Positions 50,549-50,744 of a stretch of DNA of 50,744 nt are shown here, one piece after another. This DNA comes from Anderseniella sp. (GTDB lineage Bacteria; Pseudomonadota; Alphaproteobacteria; Rhizobiales; Aestuariivirgaceae), in assembly GCA_030626025.1 (NCBI GenBank), contig DAOUPT010000022.1, positions 1 to 50,744 of the forward strand, in the 5' to 3' direction. Positions within the stretch are counted from its first letter, which is position 1, and the number at the start of each line of letters is the position of its first letter. Below the pieces are notes generated by a model. That model ran no database searches. It was not told where the DNA came from and saw nothing but the letters and a program-made list of their open reading frames with translations. The translations under genes and the position numbers were made by a program.

Positions 50549-50744
50549 TCAAAAGCTCGAACTGCTGAAAAAAGCTTTCGCATCAACAACCATAGCAGCC
50601 GCGGCAATATCGATCAGGCGCTTGCCATCGGCGGCATTTGATTGGCTGGGATCAGACCCTATGCGGCCGTCCGGGAAATCGCGGCGGTAGCGGTTTTTGT
50701 CAGTTATGGTGCCTATCGGGGCGATTTTGGGGTTAAGCACGCGG
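50549..50744 (-). CDS. Creatininase-family protein, C-terminal end (runs off the window)
   Basis: The last 64 or so codons of a gene that continues beyond the right edge. The ending DFPDGRIGSDPSQSNAADGKRLIDIAAAAMVVDAKAF matches the C-terminus of creatinine amidohydrolase-family proteins, including the conserved GRIGSDP loop. The family has zinc- or manganese-dependent amidohydrolases of creatinine, cyclic amides and pterin-like precursors; which one cannot be told from the end alone. It is convergent with the membrane-protein gene, 37 bases apart. Confidence 0.8.
   Translation of the reverse strand, partial: RVLNPKIAPIGTITDKNRYRRDFPDGRIGSDPSQSNAADGKRLIDIAAAAMVVDAKAFFSSSSF

Noticed and set aside
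1-50744. tRNA, rRNA, CRISPR arrays, transposases, integrases and toxin-antitoxin pairs
   Set aside because: I looked for CCA-type acceptor stems, regularly spaced repeats and hallmark motifs and found none that could be supported.

Overview
The window is chromosomal DNA from an alphaproteobacterium, most likely a member of the Hyphomicrobiales (Rhizobiales) or a close relative. Supporting signs are a trxB gene next to an LsrB/VtlR-type LysR regulator, an IalB-family secreted protein directly upstream of rlmN, greA next to carB, a chorismate mutase-hisC-tyrC run, DUF992 and UPF0178 proteins, and intergenic palindromes that start with CTAGAGC. No rRNA, tRNA, CRISPR array, transposase or phage structural gene was recognised. 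Genes are dense, lie on both strands and often overlap at their ends.

Layout. 1-3.4 kb: purine permease, pobA and a 3-hydroxyacyl-CoA dehydrogenase-like SDR. 3.5-6.2 kb: DUF1232 protein, a divergent Tag-family (alkyl-adenine glycosylase) protein, and an AidB-type flavoprotein whose 3' end is frameshifted. 6.4-9.4 kb: methyltransferase, an unrecognised 305-residue protein, a possible mini-gene and a quinone oxidoreductase-like enzyme. 9.5-11.2 kb: IalB-like protein and rlmN. 11.2-14.2 kb: GlxA-type regulator, metallo-beta-lactamase-fold hydrolase and ureidoglycine aminohydrolase. 14.3-17.4 kb: fadD and a PlsB-like acyltransferase. 17.4-20.9 kb: lone ModA, LsrB, trxB and UPF0178. 20.9-24.6 kb: LysE exporter, class V aminotransferase, DUF423, thioesterase and a soluble PDC-like sensor. 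24.6-28.6 kb: uvrB, small genes including GIY-YIG, and DUF992. 28.6-31.7 kb: MFS exporter and an envelope-related island (small secreted peptide, candidate sRNA, L,D-transpeptidase, cysteine-rich secreted protein). 31.8-36 kb: methyltransferase, then chorismate mutase, hisC, tyrC and a ChaC-like gene, which make tyrosine/phenylalanine precursors. 36-41.3 kb: class II ribonucleotide reductase with a partner gene, DUF302, a secreted protein, a DMT exporter and greA. 41.5-45.8 kb: carB and an SDR. 46-50.7 kb: TetR/alcohol dehydrogenase pair, GC-rich hairpin cluster, GAF/winged-helix regulator, truncated haemoglobin, membrane protein and the 3' end of a creatininase-family gene.

Most genes are housekeeping. 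Three parts stand out. (1) Positions 29865-31311 carry three copies of one element, TGAAC-N6-TGAAC-N5-GTTCA-N6-GTTSTGA, with identical internal spacing. Two copies lie 60-65 bases before small secreted-protein genes and one precedes a strongly folded non-coding stretch that ends at a terminator. An L,D-transpeptidase sits among them. This looks like a small co-regulated envelope regulon with an sRNA and is the best candidate here for an undescribed system. (2) Positions 46020-48225 hold palindromic repeats, a TetR/dehydrogenase pair with a clear operator, and a GC-rich cluster of inverted repeats, which suggests an inserted segment. (3) The aidB reading frame is broken near 4773, with 66 well-conserved-looking C-terminal codons left in another frame.
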